Shown in pieces: positions 24,479 through 31,932 of a stretch of DNA of 34,253 nucleotides. The notes under the pieces are model-generated. The model was not told where the DNA came from and did no database searches. It worked only from the letters and a program-made list of their open reading frames with translations. Both the position numbers and the translations under genes were made by a program. The stretch's first letter is position 1; every line of letters begins with the position of its first letter. The DNA is from Metasolibacillus meyeri (GTDB lineage Bacteria; Bacillota; Bacilli; Bacillales_A; Planococcaceae): contig NZ_PYWN01000160.1 of assembly GCF_003049505.1 (NCBI RefSeq), forward strand, positions 1-34,253. The letters run 5' to 3'.

Positions 24479-25359
24479 TCACTCTAGTGTAAATTTTAAG
24501 CCAGTATATATTTTTATTTCCTGTCTCAAAATTATAAGCGCCTCATTCTCATCAAACATTCTCATTAAATTCAAACCTTTTTCGATTTCTTTTTTTCCTT
24601 TCCTAGTTAAATTAATTAAACATATTCCCTTTCTAATATATATAACTGCTAATTGGAAGTATAATCGCTGTTCTTTACATATATTCTCCGCAATATCTAA
24701 ATATTTTAGAGCATCAATATATCTTTTATGTTCTATAGATAATAAAGATAAATTAATATGAGTGTTAAGAAAAATAGGTATTGTATTATTGAGATTCTTA
24801 TATTTCTCATATCCTCTAAATAAGAAATTCTTTAAATTCAATGCTTCTTCAAAAGAGAAAATATAAAGAATAGCATTTAAAAAGTATAGATCATACAAGT
24901 ACAAATCATTACTTTTACATAGTCGTTCCCATATAGGCTTTGCAATTTGTCGAGCTTCATTAAAATCATTATATTTATAAATCATTAATAATGCTTTAGA
25001 TAAAGTATATGCTTCCTTAATGATTGGGCTATTATAACTTGATAAATATGAGCGACATTCCATTTGTAAATTATTCAATTATTCAATTCTTCAATTCCAT
25101 TAAAAGGAATATTGAAAAATTTATATAAAATTGCATCTTTTTTTGATAAGTTGTATTTATTATGGATATACATAAACTCATGATATGGTATATCCATCGA
25201 ATCTAATATACTTATAAATGTTGAAGCACGAATATCTATAATTCCTTTTTCAAATTTAGCATAGTTGCTTTGTGATATTTGACAATAATCAGATATATAT
25301 GATTGTGTCAACCCTTTGGAAATTCTAATTTGTTTTACAGATAAACCAATTAAGTTCAT
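24479..25359 (-). pseudogene. Rgg/PlcR-like regulator split by an 8-bp duplication
   Basis: The first frame (start ATG 25359 after GAGGGA, to stop 25075) is a 94-residue Xre HTH (SVKQIRISKGLTQSYISDYC, QISQSNYAKFEKGIIDIRAS) plus linker. The second frame (25078 to 24479, 199 residues) is an all-helical TPR-like domain (YKYNDFNEARQIAKPIWERL, YIDALKYLDIAENICKEQRL). At 25071-25086 the octamer TTATTCAA occurs twice in tandem; removing one copy joins the frames into one protein of about 290 residues (ELNN then LQMECRS), the length and layout of Rgg/PlcR quorum-sensing regulators. As written, the HTH would be made alone. The peptide gene is divergent, 82 bases away. Confidence 0.85.
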
Positions 25360-25441
25360 AGAATCCCTCACTTTATTCATTTTTAACTATTTTAACATAT
25401 AATTCTAATATGAGATAAAATTATTAAAAGGAGGTATGCAT

Positions 25442-25498
25442 ATGGTAGATTTAATTATTGAAGTTGTTAATGCTCTTGGTCTATGGCTCACTGGTTAA
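25442..25498 (+). CDS. 18-residue hydrophobic peptide gene
   Basis: ATG 25442 lies seven bases after AAAAGGAGG, a near-perfect ribosome site, and the frame stops at TAA 25496. The product is MVDLIIEVVNALGLWLTG. An ATG six bases earlier is in frame but too close to the ribosome site. The peptide is amphipathic and hydrophobic with acidic Asp3 and Glu7, resembling short phenol-soluble modulin-type peptides or Rgg-linked SHP peptides. It lacks a signal peptide. It is divergent from the Rgg-like regulator and precedes a secreted protein, 64 bases away. Confidence 0.65.
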   Translation: MVDLIIEVVNALGLWLTG

Positions 25499-25562
25499 TC
25501 ACCAATTCTTATATTTAAGAAACATCTTAATTATTTCATTGAAAGTAAAAGGAGGAATTTTT

Positions 25563-26375
25563 ATGAAACTAAAAAGCTTACTATTATTCTTTTCCATTTT
25601 CTTATTTTCTAATGCCTTAATGGCAAGCGCTAATGAAAGTAAAACTATTGATTTACTAGCAGATGAGGACATTGCAATTTTGATTAATAGTGTAGGTCTT
25701 ACTGAAAGTGAAATTAACGAATTTCCTGTAGAGGTTTTACAACAATTAATCAATAATAATGCAAAAAAAATTTATTTTAATCAAGAACATTTAGTTTTAG
25801 ATGAAAATAATAAATTAAATAATATTTCACCATTCGTCGAAAAAGATACAGATATTACAGTAGGAGCAGCTGCATTTGAAGTGAATAGTGATAAAGTTGG
25901 TCAAAAGAAAATCTATGTATATGGTAATTTTAATTGGCTTAAAAGTCCTCCAAATAGATGGACTGATGCACTTTCGATTGGTTGGCCAGATTCTGCCGAA
26001 TTATCTTTTCCAATAAATAACAGAGGGGACATTGCACAATATGAAGCCAAATATTTTTACAGAGACGGTCCATATAGCGCATTCGGATGGCAAACTGGGA
26101 AGTCAGTTACACAACCAGATGATTATGCATCCTTAGCAGGAGTAGGTTTTAGATTTAATTTAAAGAGTGGGTTTGGTTTTACAGAACACAAGGGATATGT
26201 GGGACAATACCTTTATACTAAGAAATCATCAGGTTTATTTAATATTCTTGTGAGGTATGGTCATTACTCAATCTCATTCTCACCATCTTTTACAGTTTAC
26301 CCATCAATGGGTCTGGCTGTTACTCCTGTGATTAGAAATACAACTTTAAACTCCTATGCTATATTAAATTGGTGA
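25563..26375 (+). CDS. Secreted protein downstream of the peptide gene
   Basis: Start chosen at ATG 25563, after AAAGGAGGAATTTTT. The 270-residue product has a signal peptide (KLKSLLLFFSIFLFSNALMA, cleavage after SA) and a helical N-terminal region (ADEDIAILINSVGLTESEIN). The rest is a beta-rich domain rich in Tyr, Trp, Gly and Phe (KIYVYGNFNWLKSPPNRWTD, GWPDSAELSFP, SGFGFTEHKGYVGQYLY). No lipobox or anchor is seen. The C-terminus ends in an aromatic NSYAILNW. Similar proteins of unknown function occur in Bacillus, sometimes next to Rgg-type regulators. I do not recognise the function. Confidence 0.8.
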   Translation: MKLKSLLLFFSIFLFSNALMASANESKTIDLLADEDIAILINSVGLTESEINEFPVEVLQQLINNNAKKIYFNQEHLVLDENNKLNNISPFVEKDTDITVGAAAFEVNSDKVGQKKIYVYGNFNWLKSPPNRWTDALSIGWPDSAELSFPINNRGDIAQYEAKYFYRDGPYSAFGWQTGKSVTQPDDYASLAGVGFRFNLKSGFGFTEHKGYVGQYLYTKKSSGLFNILVRYGHYSISFSPSFTVYPSMGLAVTPVIRNTTLNSYAILNW

Positions 26376-26406
26376 TTAAAATTAATTATAAGGATAAAGG
26401 TGTAAT

Positions 26407-26613
26407 ATGGGAATATTAGTTTGGTTAATCATATCTATAATATTTATATTGAGTTATTACTTCAAAATTAAATATATTGAATCAATGCTATCAGAAAGTA
26501 AATCTAATAGCAACAATTACAAAATTTTAACAATCACTCTATACTCAATAGGGATATTAATTATTTCTTTTTTACTAGTAGAGCTTTTATTCTTAAATCA
26601 ATTTAGATTTTAA
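26407..26613 (+). CDS. Small two-helix membrane protein, possible immunity
   Basis: A 68-residue protein (AAAGGTG ribosome site six bases before ATG) with two hydrophobic helices at about 3-19 and 43-63, separated by a polar loop (SMLSESKSNSNN). It is 31 bases downstream of the secreted protein and forms the end of the peptide-secreted-membrane operon. Its size and position match bacteriocin-immunity-type proteins, which is an inference. Its stop codon is directly followed by the next left end at 26614. Confidence 0.6.
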   Translation: MGILVWLIISIIFILSYYFKIKYIESMLSESKSNSNNYKILTITLYSIGILIISFLLVELLFLNQFRF

Positions 26614-26934
26614 TGTTGGTTTGGAATAAAGTTTGCTTAAAAACACCTCGCAAATCTGCATTTTACGGTAAACAAAAAGAATCCATTTTGAAAAAAAGTT
26701 TGATCAAAATGGATTCTTTATCATTAGATCTATGCTTTGATTTTATAAAAAAGTTTGATCATTTCCTAATTGTGTTACTCAACAATTGTAGAAGATCATT
26801 ACTTAATTCCTATTCAATATAAAAAAACTTTACTTGAACAAGAAGATTTAAAAACTTTAATTTTGTATAAAAAAATATTCATTTATATATAACTATTAGA
26901 TTGTAAAGAACTTATATTGCGTAATCATCTCGTT
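26614..26934 (+). mobile_element. Tn7-like left end of element E
   Basis: Starts TGTTGGTTTGGAATAAAG and holds three TnsB-site-like repeats: GGAATAAAGTTTGCTTAAAA (26621), AAAAAAAGTTTGATCAAAAT (about 26691) and TAAAAAAGTTTGATCATTTC (about 26746). The second is inside a perfect 15-bp inverted repeat (26676-26690 with 26705-26719). No supported gene follows up to 26934; a frame coding YKKTLLEQEDLKTLILYKK near 26820-26880 lacks a ribosome site. Confidence 0.65.
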
Positions 26935-27120
26935 TTAAGATAACTCAGGCAATCCAAGCTCTTTTAAGAACTGATTATGCTTATCCTTTGCCTTGCTAAT
27001 AGCAACCTCGATTTCATCTAGATTTTTTTCACATCTGCACTTATAATCAGCTCCAATACCTGAGCCTCGACCTTCTTTAATCCATTTTTCAATTTTAGAT
27101 GTTCTAGCTCTTTTAGACAT
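26935..27120 (-). pseudogene. tnsA 5' fragment, copy 4, next to glmS
   Basis: Codons 1-27 (MSKRARTSKIEKWIKEGRGS, then GIGADYK) equal copy 3 almost exactly at DNA level (about 90 bases with very few changes). From there the frame continues into an unrelated 34-residue tail (CRCEKNLDEIEVAISKAKDK, then HNQFLKELGLPELS) and stops. The tail resembles a C-terminal helix seen in other proteins, family not recognised. The start has its AAAGGGG ribosome site within the hairpin described below. Confidence 0.75.
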
Positions 27121-27160
27121 AAAAACACCCCTTTAGACAAAAATAATCTAAGGGGGTGTT
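27121..27160 (-). terminator. Hairpin serving as glmS terminator and tnsA ribosome-site cover
   Basis: On the minus strand AACACCCCCTTAGA (27160-27147) pairs with TCTAAAGGGGTGTT (27137-27124), 14 bp with one G-T pair and a 9-base loop, running into TTTTT and the tnsA ATG at 27120. It is an intrinsic terminator for transcripts coming from glmS. The AAAGGGG of tnsA is inside the stem. Confidence 0.85.
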
Positions 27161-27206
27161 TCATCGTGCCTTTATTTCAAATCTACAACTTCATTTCAAA
27201 TCCACA
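27161..27206 (-). mobile_element. Tn7-like right end at attTn7
   Basis: Two repeats, CTTTATTTCAAATC (27170-27183) and CTTCATTTCAAATC (27189-27202), 19 bp apart, end in CCACA at 27206; the minus sense begins TGTGGATTTGAAATGAAG. GCAAC (27207-27211), five bases, lies between this terminus and the glmS stop codon, the length of a Tn7-type target duplication. Confidence 0.75.
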
Positions 27207-27211
27207 GCAAC

Positions 27212-29014
27212 CTATTCCACCGTAACACTCTTCGCTAAATTACGTGGTTTATCTACATCACAGCGACGGTGTAATGCTGCGTAATAGCTAATCAGCTGTA
27301 ATGGCACCACACTTACTAACGGTGTTAGCAATGGATGTACATGTGGAAGAACAAGGCGATCGCCTTCTTCCTCTAAGCCTTCACTTGCGATGATGCAGGC
27401 GTTAGCTCCGCGTGCTACAACTTCCTTCACATTCCCGCGAATATTCAGGGCTACCTGCTCCTGTGTCACTAAGGCAAAGACAGGTGTGCCTTCTTCAATT
27501 AAAGCAATTGTACCGTGCTTCAATTCCCCACCAGCAAAACCTTCCGCCTGGATGTAAGAGATTTCTTTTAGCTTTAAAGCACCTTCTAGGCTGACGCAGA
27601 AGTCTAAGTTGCGTCCGATGAAGAAGGCATTGCGGGCGATTTTTAAGTAATCTTCCGCTATTTGCTCCATCTCTTCCTTTGAATCGATGATTGCTGAGAT
27701 GGCTGTTGCAGCAATTGCTAGCTCTTGCTTTAAGTCGAAGTCGATAGCATTGCCGCGCGCTTTTCCTGCTACGTATGCTGCTACAGCGAGTACTGCAAGC
27801 TGTGCAACGTAAGCTTTTGTTGAAGCTACAGCAATTTCTGGACCTGCGTGTAAAAGCAGCGTGTAGTCTGCTTCACGTGATAACGTTGAGCCTTGTACGT
27901 TTGTAATTGTTAGTGCTGGATAGCCCATTTCCTTCACTTTCACTAACACTTGACGACTGTCTGCTGTTTCACCAGATTGTGAAAGGAAGATGAATAATGG
28001 CTTTTCTGAAAGAAGTGGCATATTGTAGCCAAATTCACTCGAAATATGCACTTCGACAGGGATTTGAGCCATTTTTTCAAAATACGCTTTTCCTACAAGT
28101 CCCGAATGGTAGCTTGTGCCTGCCGCGATAATATAAAGGCGATCTGCTGCATTGATTGCCGTTAAAATTTCTTCATCGATTGCTAGCTCTCCATCTAACT
28201 CATATGCTTGAATGATTTTGCGTACAACGCTAGGTTGTTCATCCATTTCCTTTAACATATAGTGTGCGTATGTGCCCTTTTCAATGTCACTCATATCTAG
28301 CTCTGCTTTGTATGGTGCGCGCTCTACAATACGACCGTCTAATTTTGAAATTTCTACGCTGTCGCGACGTACAACAACGATTTCTTTATCGTGTAGCTCA
28401 ATAAATTGATCCGTTACTTGTAGCATTGCCATCGCATCAGATGCTACGACATTGAAGTCTTCGCCAACACCGACAAGCAGTGGTGATTTGTTTTTTGCTA
28501 CGTAGATTGTGCCCGCATCTTCATTGTCTAATAGCGCTAATGCATAAGAGCCGTGCACTAAAGATAATGTTTTACGGAAAGCTTCTACCGTCGATAAGCC
28601 TTCTTCTTTTACGAATAGCTCGATTAGCTGTACAAGCACCTCTGTATCTGTATCAGATTGCATTTGAATACCTTTTAAATAAGCTTTTTGCAATAAATGA
28701 TAGTTTTCAATGACACCGTTGTGCACAAGTGTGAAACGACCATTCGCACTTTGATGCGGGTGCGCATTACGGCGATTTGGTACACCATGTGTTGCCCAGC
28801 GCGTATGACCAATTCCAACTGTCGATACGACATCCTCATCAACTGCCTTGCGTAAATCGGCAATGCGACCTTTTTCTTTAAATACCGTAATACCTTCTTC
28901 ATTATGAACAGCAATACCTGCTGAATCATAGCCACGGTACTCTAGTTTTTCTAAACCTTTTAATAAAATTTCCTTTGCATCTACAAACCCATTATATCCA
29001 ACAATTCCACACAT
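27212..29014 (-). CDS. glmS: Glutamine-fructose-6-phosphate aminotransferase
   Basis: Start chosen at ATG 29014 (MCGIVGYNG), nine bases after GGAGG, so that Cys2 becomes the N-terminal nucleophile after Met removal. The 600-residue enzyme has an Ntn glutaminase domain (1-215; [29 protein letters not shown]) and two SIS sugar-isomerase domains ([39 protein letters not shown]; ending [16 protein letters not shown]). It makes glucosamine-6-phosphate, the first step of cell-wall amino sugar synthesis. A glmS ribozyme precedes it. Its 3' end is the classical Tn7 target. Confidence 0.98.
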   Translation of the reverse strand: MCGIVGYNGFVDAKEILLKGLEKLEYRGYDSAGIAVHNEEGITVFKEKGRIADLRKAVDEDVVSTVGIGHTRWATHGVPNRRNAHPHQSANGRFTLVHNGVIENYHLLQKAYLKGIQMQSDTDTEVLVQLIELFVKEEGLSTVEAFRKTLSLVHGSYALALLDNEDAGTIYVAKNKSPLLVGVGEDFNVVASDAMAMLQVTDQFIELHDKEIVVVRRDSVEISKLDGRIVERAPYKAELDMSDIEKGTYAHYMLKEMDEQPSVVRKIIQAYELDGELAIDEEILTAINAADRLYIIAAGTSYHSGLVGKAYFEKMAQIPVEVHISSEFGYNMPLLSEKPLFIFLSQSGETADSRQVLVKVKEMGYPALTITNVQGSTLSREADYTLLLHAGPEIAVASTKAYVAQLAVLAVAAYVAGKARGNAIDFDLKQELAIAATAISAIIDSKEEMEQIAEDYLKIARNAFFIGRNLDFCVSLEGALKLKEISYIQAEGFAGGELKHGTIALIEEGTPVFALVTQEQVALNIRGNVKEVVARGANACIIASEGLEEEGDRLVLPHVHPLLTPLVSVVPLQLISYYAALHRRCDVDKPRNLAKSVTVE

Positions 29015-29299
29015 TTTCTGTTTCCTCCAAGTCGTTTCGAGGAACAAAACTACGATTTACCCCGCATTAACGGACAGTACTTATTTCTACAGTCAAAAGC
29101 AAAAGACCCTATCACAAACTGAAAATGTGAGATAGGCGGTTAACTGCCTGATTTGTTCAACCAACAATCAGTGGAATCACTAATTGAAGTTGCACTGTTA
29201 TAATCAACTCAATATTTTAGACAATACGAAATAAGCTACAAATCATCGACCTTTTTGCATCTGGCTGTTCTGTATAACAGGCGCATTTGTTGTAGGTTT

Positions 29300-29481
29300 T
29301 GTAGTTTTGTTCTCGCTATTTTATGCCGATTCGCTTCTCTGTACAGAAAATTGCTTTTCTGCTTTAAAAACGAATATGACGACTGGGCATTGTCAATCGG
29401 GAGGCACCCGCCGAATTTTCGATAAACCTCCACCTCGTCAACTAAGAATGATATCCGCTCTATTTCCTTAGCTCAGGCGCT
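29300..29481 (-). ncRNA. glmS ribozyme
   Basis: On the minus strand the cleavage site is at ATA|GCGCC (between 29481 and 29480). Then come the conserved core GTTGACGAGG, GGAGGTTTATCGAA, TTCGGCGGGTGCCTCCCG (about 29439-29395) and a P3/P4 region with ATGCC...GGCAT, ATTCG...CGAAT and CAGAAAA/TTTTCTG. It self-cleaves when bound to glucosamine-6-phosphate and so shuts down glmS. The 3' limit is approximate. The reading frame seen here is not a gene. Confidence 0.93.
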
Positions 29482-29607
29482 ATAATTGTTTTCCTGTGTA
29501 ATTTATAGTGCGCTTTCCATTTCCTCCTTTGTAGCGCATGCAATAAGCCTTTTCATCATACAAAAAATATACCAGTTCGTCAATCATCTGCCTTTTTAAA
29601 TTTACAG
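29482..29607. other. Upstream region of the glmS transcript
   Basis: No gene. The glmS promoter should lie here, just before the ribozyme; I cannot identify a convincing -35/-10 pair. Confidence 0.4.
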
Positions 29608-29649
29608 AACTGTATGGAAGGTGCACCCTCCATACAGTTTTTATTTTAT
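29608..29649. terminator. Terminator downstream of the DUF418 gene
   Basis: AACTGTATGG (29608-29617) pairs with CCATACAGTT (29630-29639), with further pairing of AAGG/CCCT-type bases inside. The T run is strongest in the plus direction, but the position suggests it also serves the minus-strand DUF418 gene. Confidence 0.65.
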
Positions 29650-29666
29650 CGGTTGGTATTTCCGTT

Positions 29667-30890
29667 TTATAATATTTGCTCTTCCAATATCGGTCGCTTC
29701 TTTTTACGCTTCAGTGAGAAATATACCCATTTTCGATTAATAAACTCTAATGGTCCTGTTTTAAAATGCTGTAAATAATAATAGCTTCCAACAACTTGCA
29801 GTGTATAAATAACGATGCTTAATACAAAGCCAAGCGTGACACCGAGCTTTCCAAATAAGCCGAAACCATAGCCATAAAAAATTGTTGTACAAATAACCGT
29901 TTGTAAAATATAGTTTGTTAACGACAACTTTCCAACAGCTTCGAAGCCTTTCAGTTTATTGCGGAAGGATACATTTGTATATAACAAAGCCATGAGAAAG
30001 ATGTAGCCGAAAGATAGCATAAATGGTCCGATAATTCCGCCAGTCCCCTTTAAAACCCCCTCAACAGCGAATTGCGCATAGCCCTTCAATACGAGGCCAC
30101 CTACAATAAAAGTGATTGCCAATGTCCGATAACGTTTACTTTTTTCTGCAACGTCAACGAACCATTGTTTTTTTGCTGCGTACATCCCAATTAAAAACAT
30201 CGGCATAATAACCAAAATTCCTAAGAGCGTCATTGCAAATTTTTCTCCAAATGTGTCCTTTTCTGGTGTGTCTCCTTCTGGCGGATAAATATTATTGCGG
30301 TATTCTTTAATTTCCGCATATGTTCCAGAGCTATACACCTCTGTAGTTTTCTCAATATACGGTGTCAGAACCTGTGGATTGGATAACTCGTTTAGTACTC
30401 CTTCCGGTCCATTCATCATCCCCATAAAGGCGAGACCACCAAGAATGAGACACAGACCAATCGCACAAATAAGTATCGTCTTTGCCCTACGGCGTACAAA
30501 AACAAGAAGGAAAATCGATAGAATTCCATACATTAATAGAATATCTCCCTCCCATAAATATGTACTATGCAATACGCCTAGTATGATTAAAAAAATTGCC
30601 CGTTTAAATAAACTCCACTTTACTGGAAGTCCTTTTCGTTCAAGGCTACTCCCCATCATAACAAGCGAATAGCCGAATAAAAATGTAAAAATCGGCATAG
30701 AGCTACCAACAAAAACTATTGATAAAAAATCATTCATCCAGTGATCAAACATACTAATATGAAAAACTTCCATCTTCCACTGACCATACATCCCATATTG
30801 GAAAATAAGCATATTGGCACATAAAATGCCGAATAAGCTAAGGCCCCGAATACCATCAATTGTATGAATACGTCCTTTTCTGCTTTCCAT
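29667..30890 (-). CDS. DUF418 family membrane protein (YeiB-like)
   Basis: Start chosen at ATG 30890 (MESRKGRIHTIDGIRGLSLF), eight bases after AAGGTGG; GTG 30902 and ATG 30896 are too close to that site. The 407-residue protein has about ten membrane helices, the N-terminal DGIRGLSLFGILCANM motif of the DUF1624/DUF418 superfamily and the DUF418 C-terminal pattern (GKLSLTNYILQTVICTTIFYG, then GPLEFINRKW). Function unknown; relatives have been linked to transport of small molecules. It lies upstream of glmS and has a structured region before it. Confidence 0.9.
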   Translation of the reverse strand: MESRKGRIHTIDGIRGLSLFGILCANMLIFQYGMYGQWKMEVFHISMFDHWMNDFLSIVFVGSSMPIFTFLFGYSLVMMGSSLERKGLPVKWSLFKRAIFLIILGVLHSTYLWEGDILLMYGILSIFLLVFVRRRAKTILICAIGLCLILGGLAFMGMMNGPEGVLNELSNPQVLTPYIEKTTEVYSSGTYAEIKEYRNNIYPPEGDTPEKDTFGEKFAMTLLGILVIMPMFLIGMYAAKKQWFVDVAEKSKRYRTLAITFIVGGLVLKGYAQFAVEGVLKGTGGIIGPFMLSFGYIFLMALLYTNVSFRNKLKGFEAVGKLSLTNYILQTVICTTIFYGYGFGLFGKLGVTLGFVLSIVIYTLQVVGSYYYLQHFKTGPLEFINRKWVYFSLKRKKKRPILEEQIL

Positions 30891-31218
30891 CCTCATTACC
30901 ACCTTATCTTAATTTCGCCTCAACGTAATTGCGTTCAGGTTTTTCCAAGTAAGCCCTTTGGCTTCGCTGGTTACTCAGCCGTTGCCATGTAACATGGCGC
31001 TCTTAGATTGAGTTCCTCTTATTCAGCGATTGTTTGCACACTCACAAAGAAACACTCTGACGAATTAAGTTAAATTTGTTAACTTTAGCTTATCGCCCCT
31101 AGTTTACGTCGAAGCAAACTATACCTTACTGGAACCTTAACAATTGTTTATTTTGTTTAGGTTGTCGTAAAGTCGGTATGTTAGTATGAAAATAAATATG
31201 TGTTGAGAGGTGAGTTAT
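30891..31218. other. Structured intergenic region before the DUF418 gene
   Basis: Contains no gene. Several hairpins: AAGCC-CTTT-GGCTT (30951-30964) inside CCAAGTAA...TTACT, GCCATG-TAA-CATGGC (30984-30998), and CGCTG/CAGCG pairing at about 100 bases distance. AAGTTAA (31067-31073) and TTAACTT (31079-31085) form a separate repeat. It could be the 5' leader of the DUF418 gene. I could not match it to a known riboswitch class. Confidence 0.4.
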
Positions 31219-31932
31219 TTGAACAATCTCCATATTTTACTTGTCGATGATGAGCAATCGATTACTCAAATGATTGCGATGGTTTTACAGAAGGAAGGAT
31301 TCACAAATGTTCATCAAGTAGCTACTGGAGCAGCAACGATGGAATATATTAAAAATAACCGTGTGGATTTTATTATTTTAGATGTAATGCTACCAGATGC
31401 AAACGGCTTCGAGCTTTGCTCAGATATTCGTGAGCTAACAGACGCCTATATTTTATTTTTAACAGCAAAAGTAAAAGATTTTGACGTGCTAACTGGCTTT
31501 GAGCGAGGAGGCGACGATTACGTAACAAAGCCGTTTAACCCGCTCGAAATTGTTGCACGTATAAAAGCGTTTATACGACGACAGCAGCCTATAACAAATG
31601 TAGCTGCTCCAATTCATAAGAAATTATTCGATTTTGGTCATTTCGTTGTTGATGAGGATCGTGGAGAATTAATAGTTGCTGGAAAAATTATTTCTTGCCC
31701 AGCTCAAGTTTTCTTACTACTTCTCTATTTTTGTAAAAATCCAAATCGAATTCTTTCAAAAGAGCAGCTGTTTACAGCTGTGTGGGGGTATCAAAATGAT
31801 TCTGATGATAATACGGTGATGGTGCATATTCACCGCATTCGCGAGCGTATCGAGCCAAACCCAAGTGAGCCAAGCTATTTAGTAACAGTTCGTGGACTTG
31901 GTTATAAGCTTGTGAAGGAGAATAAGCAATGA
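31219..31932 (+). CDS. OmpR-family response regulator
   Basis: Start chosen at TTG 31219, after GAGAGGTGAG. The 237-residue protein has a receiver domain (HILLVDDEQSI acidic pair, FIILDVMLPDANG phosphoacceptor Asp, FLTAK Thr and VTKPFNP Lys) and a winged helix (QVFLLLLYFCKNPNRILSKE, DDNTVMVHIHRIRERIEPNP, TVRGLGYKL). It overlaps the kinase start by four bases (ATGA), so both are translated together. Target genes unknown. It is complete, unlike the response regulator at 18.6-19.3 kb. Confidence 0.93.
   Translation: MNNLHILLVDDEQSITQMIAMVLQKEGFTNVHQVATGAATMEYIKNNRVDFIILDVMLPDANGFELCSDIRELTDAYILFLTAKVKDFDVLTGFERGGDDYVTKPFNPLEIVARIKAFIRRQQPITNVAAPIHKKLFDFGHFVVDEDRGELIVAGKIISCPAQVFLLLLYFCKNPNRILSKEQLFTAVWGYQNDSDDNTVMVHIHRIRERIEPNPSEPSYLVTVRGLGYKLVKENKQ

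Noticed and set aside
24471-24761. 96-codon plus-strand frame
   Set aside because: Antisense to the TPR half of the Rgg-like regulator.
29236-29433. 65-codon frame upstream of glmS
   Set aside because: It lies in the glmS ribozyme, whose conserved core explains the sequence.
30910-31050. c-di-GMP, c-di-AMP or glycine riboswitch before the DUF418 gene
   Set aside because: Hairpins exist but the conserved cores of these classes are missing.
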